Shown piece by piece: positions 1-5,813 of a stretch of 5,832 nucleotides of DNA; the stretch's first letter is position 1, and each line of letters begins with the position of its first letter. The stretch spans positions 1 to 5,832 of the forward strand of contig ONMY01000184.1 in the NCBI GenBank assembly GCA_900318975.1, read 5' to 3'. Both the position numbers and the translations under genes were made by a program. A model generated the notes under the pieces. It searched no databases. It was given only the letters and a program-made list of their open reading frames with translations, and had not been told where the DNA came from. Source of the DNA: an uncultured Bacillota bacterium. GTDB taxonomy: Bacteria; Bacillota_I; Bacilli_A; Izemoplasmatales; UBA1188.

Positions 1-569
1 AATGCAGGCATTTCAAGAGTCTTATAACCAAGGACTGGAACGCCTTTTGTTTCAAGATATTCAAGTGTATTTTCGATATCTAGAATAGATTTAACTCCGG
101 CAGAGACAACTATTACATCTGATAAAGCGAGTTCTTCTAGGTCATTTGAAATATCCATCGCTTCCATTTGGTTTCTGTGAACTCCACCAATTCCACCAGT
201 TGCGAATACTTTTATTCCTGCAAGACTTGAGATATACATAGTTGCAGAAACTGTAGTTGCACCATTAAGTTTTCTTGATACAACAATTGGAAGATCTCTT
301 TTTGAAACCTTTATTACTTCATTTTTTCCATTTCCAATATATTCAATATCATCTTTTGAAAGACCTACTTTTATCTTTCCATTAATGATTGCGATAGTCG
401 CTGGTACTGCACCATTATCTCTAATTATTTTTTCTAAAGACATTGCAGTTTCCACATTTTTTGGATATGGCATACCATGAGAGATTATTGTAGATTCAAG
501 TGCTACAACTGGAAGATTATTCTTAAGAGCTTCTTTTACTTCCGCACTTAATATAATATTTTCGTTCAT
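1..569 (-). CDS. psuG: Pseudouridine-5'-phosphate glycosidase, N-terminal 189 residues (cut by window edge)
   Basis: My translation of the minus strand from ATG at 569-567 gives an open frame of 189 codons to the window edge; the family is about 300 residues, so roughly the last third is missing. PsuG reversibly cleaves pseudouridine 5'-phosphate to uracil and ribose 5-phosphate in the cytoplasm, a step in pseudouridine salvage usually paired with the kinase PsuK. Family motifs are nearly intact: [14 protein letters not shown] (23-36), [11 protein letters not shown] (52-62), KVSKRDLP (87-94), GATT (103-106), [11 protein letters not shown] (122-132), [10 protein letters not shown] (139-148) and [18 protein letters not shown] (157-174). 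Relative to the E. coli enzyme with a constant offset of 6, Glu25, Lys87, Asp143 and Lys160 match the catalytic Glu31, Lys93, Asp149 and Schiff-base Lys166, so the enzyme is probably active. AAGGTG at 575-580 is the ribosome site, 5 nt before ATG. It follows a strong terminator, so it is probably transcribed separately from the lipoprotein genes. No psuK is visible; it could lie beyond the edge. Confidence 0.96.
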   Translation of the reverse strand, partial: MNENIILSAEVKEALKNNLPVVALESTIISHGMPYPKNVETAMSLEKIIRDNGAVPATIAIINGKIKVGLSKDDIEYIGNGKNEVIKVSKRDLPIVVSRKLNGATTVSATMYISSLAGIKVFATGGIGGVHRNQMEAMDISNDLEELALSDVIVVSAGVKSILDIENTLEYLETKGVPVLGYKTLEMPA

Positions 570-590
570 ATTATCACCTTTTTATATAAT

Positions 591-617
591 TATTCTATCA
601 CATTAAATGATAGAATA
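591..617 (-). promoter_or_regulatory. Likely psuG promoter overlapped by a 10-bp inverted repeat (candidate operator)
   Basis: TATTCTATCA (591-600) and TGATAGAATA (608-617) are perfect inverted copies separated by 7 bases. On the minus strand the arm nearer psuG contains TG-A-TAGAAT (592-600), an extended -10 one base off TATAAT. Transcription would start near 585, about 15 bases before the ATG; no clear -35 is present. An inverted repeat covering the -10 is what a dimeric repressor site often looks like, but the regulator is unknown and the AT richness makes short palindromes common. The outer arm shares 614-617 with the end of the neighbouring terminator stem. Confidence 0.5.
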
Positions 618-654
618 AAATAAAAAAGCCAACGAATGGCTTTTTTATTTTATT
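614..654 (-). terminator. Rho-independent terminator after the lipoprotein operon
   Basis: Bases 614-631 and 637-654 are perfect inverted copies of 18 bp with a 5-nt loop (ACGAA on the plus strand). The core is GCCA/TGGC, and the outer stem is an A-rich tract facing a T-rich tract. On the minus strand it begins 15 bases after the stop codon of the 160-residue lipoprotein gene and ends in a T-rich run. It is symmetric, so it could also stop plus-strand transcription, though no plus-strand gene is seen. It separates the lipoprotein operon from psuG. Confidence 0.92.
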
Positions 655-656
655 AT

Positions 657-692
657 AATCTTTAAGAAATTAGTGTTCAATCTTTAAGAAAT
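657..692. repeat. 14-bp direct repeat spanning the lipoprotein stop codon
   Basis: AATCTTTAAGAAAT occurs at 657-670 and again at 679-692, an offset of 22 bases. The lower copy lies just outside the 160-residue lipoprotein gene and touches its stop codon; the upper copy encodes part of the C-terminal DFLKI. The offset is not a multiple of three, so the copies are read in different frames. It looks like the trace of a small tandem duplication, although AT-rich sequence produces some such repeats by chance. Confidence 0.7.
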
Positions 693-1152
693 CAGTTAAA
701 TCTTGTAATTTTACTGATAATTCATATTTGATTGTTGAATCTTCACCGATCTTAGATAATACTGGTGTGAATTTAATATTCTTTTCGTTAACTGATTTAA
801 CACCATCTTTTTCAATAACTAAATTAATAGCATTTGTAAGAGTGAATTCACCATTTTTAGCTTTTTCTAAATTATATTCAGCATTAAATGATCCAATAAC
901 GAATCTAGCTTCTTTGAATGAATATTTAGATGTGTCGAATTCAACTTTCATACCAACGAATTTGTTGTCTTTAACAATGAAATAGATTTTATTTTCATCA
1001 AAGTTTTCAACTTTTAAATATTCAATTTTGTATTCTGTATCATTTTGTGATGCTAAACTGAAGTTTTCATTATCTTGAATCTTATCATTTTTACATCCTG
1101 CAAGAGATACTACTAATACTAAACCTAGTAAAATTGCAAATAATTTTTTCAT
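670..1152 (-). CDS. Small predicted lipoprotein of unknown function
   Basis: The 160-residue product starts with a lipoprotein signal peptide: MKK, a hydrophobic stretch (residues 4-18) and lipobox LAGC with the lipidated Cys at 20. After cleavage it should be anchored to the outer face of the membrane. Residues 21-40 are polar and linker-like. Residues 41-155 alternate polar and hydrophobic residues in a way that suggests beta strands (for example YKIEYLKVEN, KIYFIVKDNKFVGMKVEF, TIKYELSVKLQDL). There is no further membrane segment and no Cys after residue 20. I do not recognise the family. GGAGG at 1160-1164 lies 7 nt before the ATG, in the 14-bp gap after the upstream lipoprotein gene, so the two are almost certainly co-transcribed and perhaps act together. 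A strong terminator follows. The last residues (IEH) may have been set by a 22-bp duplication over the stop codon. Confidence 0.85.
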   Translation of the reverse strand: MKKLFAILLGLVLVVSLAGCKNDKIQDNENFSLASQNDTEYKIEYLKVENFDENKIYFIVKDNKFVGMKVEFDTSKYSFKEARFVIGSFNAEYNLEKAKNGEFTLTNAINLVIEKDGVKSVNEKNIKFTPVLSKIGEDSTIKYELSVKLQDLTDFLKIEH

Positions 1153-1166
1153 GAGATTTCCTCCAA

Positions 1167-2342
1167 TTAGTTCTTAAATGTTGGTTCAGTGTATGTATAA
1201 TCGTTATATGTTACACTGATTTTAATTTTGATTTCATTATAGACATTTGTTGAGAGTTGTGATACTTCATCAAGTACACTAAATCCATCGATAACACCAG
1301 CTATTACTGTTGATGTTGTATCATATGATGATGAAAGATCTGTTAAGTTGATTTGGAATTGTTGAGTTGGACTATTTTGATCATCTGTAAATTTAAGAGC
1401 GAGAGTACCTCTCTTATTAGATGGAGTTGTAGTTTGATTTACTTTAGATGCAATTTGTTTTGATACATCTTCTTTTTGATCGCCAATCATAATGATTGAT
1501 GTTGTGCATGAATCGATATTAGCTTTGCTGTAAGCACCTTTCTTAAATAGATATAAGAAATAATTTAAAGCGTTAACTTCAGCATCATTCTTTAATGCTA
1601 ATGATTCGAATCTTACAGTACCATAATCTCCAAATTTAACATCGATATATACAGATTTTGGTTTTTGTCCTTCTTCATTTACATCAAAATATGAATAATA
1701 TGTTTTATCATATGAAGTTTCAACTGGGAAGTTATCAATCTTAGTAGTTCCATAATCACTAAATGTTGCAGTTACAACTAAATCGTTTCCACCATATTTA
1801 AATGTAACATCAATTTTATTTAATTTAGAACTCTTGATTTCAAGTTTAGCACTTGTACATTCGATTAATCCGTATTTATATGCATTATCAAGTCTAACAG
1901 TTTCATCATCTAGTGATATACCATCAATTAGATATGATATGATATTATTATTTTTTAAGTTAATTAATTCATCTTTATTAACGTCACTCTTTTTTAAGTT
2001 AATTAATAATTTTTCAAAATTAGCTGGATCGATTGTTGAATCAATAGTTGCAGTCGCAGATTTTAATGTTGTATCGCCGAAGTCTACATCTTTTTCAACA
2101 TATTTTAAGACTTTACTTCCATATGTTGCATAATAATTTGGAGCTTCGTCAGATGCCTTTTTAATGCTATATCTCTTTCCTGTTTTAAAGATTTCATGTT
2201 TAAAATTTGAATCAATAGTTGTGGTTACAGTTAGAGTATAGTTTTCTAACGATTTTTCGCTAATAAGGCCTTTATCACTACATGCAGTAAGCATAAATAC
2301 TGATAATAGTAGTGCTAAAACCATAATTAAATATTTTTTCAT
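1167..2342 (-). CDS. Predicted lipoprotein with a degenerate cyclophilin-like C-terminal domain
   Basis: The 391-residue product has a lipoprotein signal: MKK, a hydrophobic core (residues 4-18), and lipobox LTAC with Cys21. It should face outward from the membrane. Residues about 229-365 resemble a cyclophilin: VYIDVKFGDYGTVRFESL for the first strands, ALNYFLYLFKKGAYS for the 'NFL.LV..G.YD' helix, KRGTLALKF (310-318) for 'KRGTLSMA', NSPTQQFQINL (323-333) for 'N..SQFFI.L', and TVIAGVIDGFSVLDEV (345-360) for 'TVFGKVI.GMDVVDKI'. The final strand 369-380 also fits. However, the 'FHRVI..FMIQGGD' segment is replaced by IDSCTTSIIMIGDQ (276-289), and the equivalents of the catalytic Arg and several pocket aromatics are gone, so isomerase activity is doubtful. 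Residues 30-210 may be a LolA/LppX-like beta domain, ending TATFSDYGTTKIDNFPVE; this is tentative. AGAGG at 2349-2353 precedes the ATG. It is the first gene of a two-lipoprotein operon with its own promoter. Lipid-anchored cyclophilins are known in streptococci; this could be an inactive relative acting as a chaperone or binding protein. Confidence 0.85.
   Translation of the reverse strand: MKKYLIMVLALLLSVFMLTACSDKGLISEKSLENYTLTVTTTIDSNFKHEIFKTGKRYSIKKASDEAPNYYATYGSKVLKYVEKDVDFGDTTLKSATATIDSTIDPANFEKLLINLKKSDVNKDELINLKNNNIISYLIDGISLDDETVRLDNAYKYGLIECTSAKLEIKSSKLNKIDVTFKYGGNDLVVTATFSDYGTTKIDNFPVETSYDKTYYSYFDVNEEGQKPKSVYIDVKFGDYGTVRFESLALKNDAEVNALNYFLYLFKKGAYSKANIDSCTTSIIMIGDQKEDVSKQIASKVNQTTTPSNKRGTLALKFTDDQNSPTQQFQINLTDLSSSYDTTSTVIAGVIDGFSVLDEVSQLSTNVYNEIKIKISVTYNDYTYTEPTFKN
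1951..2007. repeat. 18-nt direct repeat inside the 391-residue lipoprotein gene
   Basis: The 18-mer TTTTTTAAGTTAATTAAT occurs at 1951-1968 and 1990-2007, exactly 39 bases apart. The spacing is 13 codons, so both copies are read in the same frame and encode the repeated peptide LINLK (residues 113-117 and 126-130). It is probably an old in-frame duplication or a slippage-prone stretch in the N-terminal half of the protein. Confidence 0.75.
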
Positions 2343-2381
2343 TTTATACCTCTATATTTAGTTTTAAAAATTCCATTGTTA

Positions 2382-2409
2382 ATTATATCATAATTAAATA
2401 ATAAAACAA
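2382..2409 (-). promoter_or_regulatory. Extended -10 promoter for the lipoprotein operon
   Basis: On the minus strand the 69-bp gap after aspS contains TG-A-TATAAT, a perfect extended -10 (TATAAT at 2382-2387, TG at 2389-2390), with TTGTTT at 2404-2409 as a weak -35 and a 16-bp spacer. The start point would be near 2375, giving a leader of about 33 bases that contains the AGAGG ribosome site. An AT-only inverted repeat (2379-2386 with 2390-2397) covers the -10; in sequence this AT-rich I give it little weight. No hairpin with a GC core separates aspS from this promoter, so some read-through from aspS is possible. Confidence 0.72.
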
Positions 2410-2411
2410 TA

Positions 2412-4115
2412 CTATTTTCTTATGGCTATTCCAAGTTCTTCAAGCTGACTATCATCAACTTCACTTGGACAATCAAGCATTAAATCTTGTGCTGTAGTAG
2501 TTTTAGGGAACATTATAACGTCTCTAATATTATCAGTTCCAGTTAAAACCATCATGAGTCTTTCAAGGCCAAATGCTGCACCACCATGAGGAGGGAAACC
2601 ATAATTCATGGCATCTAATAGATATCCGAATTTAGCTCTTTGTTGTTCTTCTGAGATATTTAATACTTCAAAGACCTTCTTTTGAATATCGTTATCATAG
2701 ATTCTAAGTGATCCGCCACCAAGTTCATATCCAAAGGCAACCATATCATATGCATATGAATAAACCTTTAGTGGATCAGATAATAGATATTTTTCATGTT
2801 CTTTTAATGGGCGAGTGAATGGATGGTGAGTTGATGAGATTGAACCATCATCAGACAATTCAAATAGAGGGAATTCATAAATCCACTTGAAGTCATAAAT
2901 AGTTCTATCAATTAAACCAAGATCACTACCAACTTTAAGTCTTAATGAGCCCATTGAGTTAGAAGCTTTAAGGTATGAATCATGAGTTGTTAAGAATAAA
3001 ACTTCACTATTTTCGAGATTTAATTCTTCTAATGTTTTTTCATCTAAAAGCTTTAATATTGAACCACTGTATTCATTATTATTCTTTTTTATGAATAATA
3101 AATTAGAACCACCATGTTTCTTAATGTATTCAGTTGCTTCATCTATTTTCTTTCTTGAATAGAATCCACTTTCATCTTTTACTCTAATTCCAACCACGTA
3201 TTTATTACTAAATAAAGGTGAATCAATGTTTTTGAATAAATCAAAATGTTCTAGCTTTAAACCAAATCTTGTATCAGGTTTATCACTACCATAATCTCTT
3301 ATTGCATCATCATATTTCATCTTAGGGAATGGATTTGGAAGATCAACATTTAAGATTTCCTTAAATACTTTTCTATACAATCCTTCTAAGATTGATAATA
3401 GTTCATCTTGTTCAAGGAATGATGTTTCAATATCTATTTGTGTGAATTCTGGTTGACGATCGGCTCTTAAATCTTCATCTCTAAAGCATTTAGCGATTTG
3501 ATAATATCTATCCATTCCTGCAACCATTAATAGTTGTTTTAGGATTTGTGGAGATTGTGGAAGAGCGTAGAATTCTCCTTTAAATATTCTTGATGGTACA
3601 AGGTAGTCTCTTGCGCCTTCTGGAGTACTTTTACAAAGTACTGGAGTTTCACATTCAATGAAATGATTTTCGTTTAAATAGTTTCTAACGATTGATAAAA
3701 CTTTTGATTTAGTTTTGAATATTTTCTGAAATTCTTCTCTTCTTAAATCTAGGTATCTATATTTAAGTCTTATTTCATCATTAGAGTTTTTATCAATTGG
3801 AAGTGGGTCTGATTTAGATAATAGTTCGATAGAATCTGTGTCGACTTCGATTTCACCTGTTGGGATTTTATAGTTTGGACTTTCTCTTAATATTACCTTA
3901 CCAGTAATTTTAATTACTGATTCATTGGTAATTGTTTCAGCAAATTCAAAGAAGTCCATTTCAGGTCTAACTACTACTTGTACGATTCCTGATGTATCTC
4001 TTAAATCTATAAAGATTAATCCACCGAGTTTTCTTATTTTATTTACCCAGCCAAAAAGGGTTACAGCTTCACCGAGATTAGCTTTAGTTATTTCACCATT
4101 ATAATATGTTCTCAT
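2412..4115 (-). CDS. aspS: Aspartyl-tRNA synthetase (bacterial type, class II)
   Basis: This cytoplasmic enzyme charges tRNA-Asp with aspartate. Its 567 residues are close to the usual bacterial length of about 590. Order of parts: anticodon-binding OB fold (1-105, with GWVNKIRKLGGLIFIDLRD at 22-40), the start of the catalytic core with KYRYLDLRR (118-126), then ETPVLCKSTPEGARDYLVPSR (156-176) and the ALPQSPQ substrate loop (184-190). Motif 2 is CFRDEDLRADRQPEFTQIDIE (210-230), followed by the bacterial GAD insertion (about 280-400), STHHPFTRP (428-436), GYELGGGSLRIYD (462-474) and motif 3 AFGLERLMMVL (514-524). The catalytic motifs look intact. Leu30 sits where E. coli (aspartate-only) AspRS has Leu and a dual-specific Pseudomonas enzyme has His, a weak hint that it does not charge tRNA-Asn. 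The ATG is 6 bases after the hisS stop, and its GGAG site lies in the last codons of hisS, so translation is probably coupled. It ends in TAG, unlike the other complete genes (TAA). Confidence 0.98.
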   Translation of the reverse strand: MRTYYNGEITKANLGEAVTLFGWVNKIRKLGGLIFIDLRDTSGIVQVVVRPEMDFFEFAETITNESVIKITGKVILRESPNYKIPTGEIEVDTDSIELLSKSDPLPIDKNSNDEIRLKYRYLDLRREEFQKIFKTKSKVLSIVRNYLNENHFIECETPVLCKSTPEGARDYLVPSRIFKGEFYALPQSPQILKQLLMVAGMDRYYQIAKCFRDEDLRADRQPEFTQIDIETSFLEQDELLSILEGLYRKVFKEILNVDLPNPFPKMKYDDAIRDYGSDKPDTRFGLKLEHFDLFKNIDSPLFSNKYVVGIRVKDESGFYSRKKIDEATEYIKKHGGSNLLFIKKNNNEYSGSILKLLDEKTLEELNLENSEVLFLTTHDSYLKASNSMGSLRLKVGSDLGLIDRTIYDFKWIYEFPLFELSDDGSISSTHHPFTRPLKEHEKYLLSDPLKVYSYAYDMVAFGYELGGGSLRIYDNDIQKKVFEVLNISEEQQRAKFGYLLDAMNYGFPPHGGAAFGLERLMMVLTGTDNIRDVIMFPKTTTAQDLMLDCPSEVDDSQLEELGIAIRK

Positions 4116-4121
4116 GAATGA

Positions 4122-5420
4122 TTATTCTCCTTCACTTATATCATCTAAATATTTGTTTTCTAAATCCATTAAGTAATCTAAAAGATTATTTAAGTCTTTA
4201 ATATCAACTTCTTCTTCAGTGTTATTTAGTTTATCTTTAACTTTAACAACGCCTCTTTCAAGTTCATCATCACCTTGAATGATTAAGTATCTTGCCTTAT
4301 TACTGTCAGCTGATTTAAAATGACCTTTAAGGCTTGTTGCTTCATAGTTCATTTCTGATATGAAGCCCATAGTTCTTAAATATTGCATTACTTTTAATAG
4401 ATTCTTTTTAGCGTTTTCACCGATTGGAATGAATTGACAGTTGATACTATGAGTTAGGTCGAAATCGAAGTTCACAATACTAATTAGTCTTTCAAGTCCG
4501 AACGCAAAACCGATTGAACCAAGTTTTGGTCCATCGAGGTCACTTGTAAGATTATCATATCTTCCACCGGCACAAATAGTTCCAGATTGGCCACTTTCAC
4601 TATCTAAAAGTTCAAATTCAAAGATTGTATTTGTATAATAATCAAGTCCTCTTACGAGTTTTTCATCAACTACATATGGAACATCTAGTTCATCAAGATA
4701 TGATTTTACGATTTCAAAATCATCTTTTGATTTTTGACTTAAATAATCTGATACCTTAGGTGCATTTAATAGAATTTCACTATCTTTATCGACTTTGCAG
4801 TCTAAAATTCTTAGTGGATTCTTTTCGAATCTCTTCTTACAGTCTTCACATAAAGAATCGAGTTTATCACTAAAATATTCTTTTAAAGCATTTCTATAAT
4901 TATTTCTTGATTCATCATCACCTAAAGTATTAAGTCTAACTTTAAAGTTATTGATATTTAAATCTTTAAATATTGTAGTCGCAAGAAGTATAACTTCTGC
5001 GTCCATATATGGAGAAGATGTACCTACTACTTCCACACCAAACTGTCTAAATTCACGAAATCTTCCTTTTTGTGGACGTTCATATCTAAACATTTCACCC
5101 ATATAGAAGAGTTTTAAAGGTAGTGCATTTGTTGCATAGAGTTTGTTTTCTATGATAGATCTAATAACTGGTGCAGTTCCCTCAGGTCTTAGTGTAATGA
5201 TTCTATCTCCTCTATCTTTAAAATCATATGTCTCTTTAGTGACAATATCGCTAGATTCTCCAGTTGACCTATGAATTAAATCAGATGTTGCAAGAATTGG
5301 TACACGAATCTCTTCATAGCCAAAAAGACTTGCAGTATCTTTTAGAAAGTCTTCGATATAACTATATTTTCTAGCATCATTTGGGAGTAGATCATACGTT
5401 CCTTTTACTTTTGTATACAT
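4122..5420 (-). CDS. hisS: Histidyl-tRNA synthetase
   Basis: This cytoplasmic class II enzyme charges tRNA-His. From the ATG at 5420-5418 it is 432 residues, against about 424 in E. coli and B. subtilis. It opens with the family signature KVKGTYDLLP (4-13). Other landmarks are TLRPEGTAPVIR (76-87), motif 2 with FRYERPQKGRFREFRQFGVE (111-130), CEDC plus NPLRILDCK (191-194, 201-209), HisA LVRGLDYYT (255-263) with the catalytic Arg257, HisB AGGRYDNL (284-291) and motif 3 GFAFGLERL (304-312). The C-terminal anticodon-binding domain covers about 328-412, followed by a short acidic tail. An in-frame ATG six codons upstream (5438) overlaps the ribosome site itself and has no site of its own, so I place the start at 5420. 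hisS is followed directly by aspS, a common firmicute pair. The 81-base leader is too short for a T-box, and no promoter of its own is clear, so it probably depends on acpP transcription. Confidence 0.97.
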   Translation of the reverse strand: MYTKVKGTYDLLPNDARKYSYIEDFLKDTASLFGYEEIRVPILATSDLIHRSTGESSDIVTKETYDFKDRGDRIITLRPEGTAPVIRSIIENKLYATNALPLKLFYMGEMFRYERPQKGRFREFRQFGVEVVGTSSPYMDAEVILLATTIFKDLNINNFKVRLNTLGDDESRNNYRNALKEYFSDKLDSLCEDCKKRFEKNPLRILDCKVDKDSEILLNAPKVSDYLSQKSKDDFEIVKSYLDELDVPYVVDEKLVRGLDYYTNTIFEFELLDSESGQSGTICAGGRYDNLTSDLDGPKLGSIGFAFGLERLISIVNFDFDLTHSINCQFIPIGENAKKNLLKVMQYLRTMGFISEMNYEATSLKGHFKSADSNKARYLIIQGDDELERGVVKVKDKLNNTEEEVDIKDLNNLLDYLMDLENKYLDDISEGE

Positions 5421-5429
5421 GAAAATAGG

Positions 5430-5436
5430 CACCTCC
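5430..5436 (-). promoter_or_regulatory. hisS ribosome binding site that decides the start codon
   Basis: The minus strand reads GGAGGTG here, ending 9 bases before the ATG at 5420-5418. The alternative in-frame ATG at 5438-5436 shares its G with this motif and has only AT-rich sequence upstream. A ribosome bound at GGAGG would use the downstream ATG, giving MYTKVKGTYDLLP, which fits the family N-terminus without an extension. Confidence 0.88.
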
Positions 5437-5448
5437 ATAGTTCATAAA

Positions 5449-5472
5449 ATGAGCCCAACATAGTGGGCTCAT
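5449..5472 (-). terminator. Hairpin between acpP and hisS: weak terminator or attenuator
   Basis: ATGAGCCCA (5449-5457) and TGGGCTCAT (5464-5472) are perfect 9-bp inverted copies with a 6-nt loop. On the minus strand the stem is followed by a short TTTTAT run. It begins about 29 bases after the acpP stop and ends 12 bases before the hisS GGAGGTG site. The GC core in such AT-rich sequence is striking. The U tract is short, and no obvious promoter lies between it and hisS, so partial termination with read-through into hisS-aspS is more likely than a complete stop. Confidence 0.75.
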
Positions 5473-5501
5473 ATTAGTTTTATATTTTAAGTTATAATAT
5501 A

Positions 5502-5741
5502 TTACTGATGAGCTTCTACGTAATCAACAATTTGTTTAACTGTCTTTAAGTCCATTGCTTCTTCATCAGAAATAGAAAGTCCGAATGTTTCTTCGAGTGC
5601 ACAAACAAGTTCGATTGCATCTAAAGAATCAGCACCAAGATCACTTTCGAATGAAGCATCAATAGTTACTTTTTCTGGATCGACTTGAAGTTCGTCTACG
5701 ATTAATTTTTTAATAGTTTCAAATATTTGATTTCTTTCCAT
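5502..5741 (-). CDS. acpP: Acyl carrier protein
   Basis: This small acidic 79-residue protein carries growing acyl chains on a phosphopantetheine arm during type II fatty acid synthesis in the cytoplasm. The length is typical (77-80). The attachment motif is intact: SDLGADSLDAIELV (33-46), with Ser39 as the modified serine within DSL. The flanking helices match the family: FETIKKLIVDELQVDPEKVTID (7-28), ALEETFGLSISDEEA (48-62) and LKTVKQIVDYVEAHQ (65-79). Cys47 stands where E. coli ACP has Met (ELVCALEE versus ELVMALEE), a mild peculiarity. AAGGAGA at 5747-5753 gives a strong ribosome site about 6 bases before the ATG. A near-consensus promoter lies just upstream and a hairpin follows, consistent with high expression as a largely single-gene transcript with read-through to hisS-aspS. 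No other fatty acid synthesis gene is in view. Confidence 0.98.
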   Translation of the reverse strand: MERNQIFETIKKLIVDELQVDPEKVTIDASFESDLGADSLDAIELVCALEETFGLSISDEEAMDLKTVKQIVDYVEAHQ

Positions 5742-5775
5742 ATAAATCTCCTTAACTAATTTATAGATATTAATA

Positions 5776-5804
5776 ATTATATATTAATTATTATGATAAT
5801 TCAA
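5776..5804 (-). promoter_or_regulatory. Sigma-A type promoter of acpP
   Basis: On the minus strand TTGAAT (5799-5804) and TATAAT (5776-5781) are separated by exactly 17 bases: a perfect -10 and a 4-of-6 -35. Transcription would start near 5769, giving a leader of about 28 bases with the AAGGAGA site. An AT-only inverted repeat (TAATAATTA at 5771-5779, TAATTATTA at 5785-5793) covers the -10 and spacer; it may be chance in sequence this AT-rich. Confidence 0.82.
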
Positions 5805-5813
5805 GTTAAATAT

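Noticed and set aside
583..588. TATATA as an alternative psuG -10 box
   Set aside because: Transcription would begin inside or after the AAGGTG ribosome site, leaving no usable leader.
728..985. Plus-strand open frame of 85 codons
   Set aside because: It lies wholly inside the 160-residue lipoprotein gene on the opposite strand, has no convincing ribosome site and resembles no protein; a shadow frame.
1834..2133. Plus-strand open frame of 99 codons
   Set aside because: It is antisense to the 391-residue lipoprotein gene. Its Ser/Leu/Phe-rich composition is what the complement of Lys/Asp/Asn-rich coding gives.
2379..2397. AT-only inverted repeat over the lipoprotein promoter as a terminator for aspS
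   Set aside because: The stem is entirely A-T with a 3-base loop and no GC core, so it would be a poor terminator; palindromes of this kind are expected by chance at this base composition.
2412..4115. Possible UGA-as-tryptophan genetic code
   Set aside because: Both tryptophans in aspS (residues 23 and 411) are TGG and no in-frame TGA occurs in any gene of the window.
5421..5501. T-box riboswitch upstream of hisS-aspS
   Set aside because: The gap is only 81 bases and lacks the conserved T-box antiterminator sequence; only a simple hairpin is present.
5788..5805. FabT-type operator over the acpP -35 region
   Set aside because: TTGAATTATCATAA shares letters with FabT sites, but the half-sites are not correctly spaced inverted copies, and the same bases are explained by the promoter.
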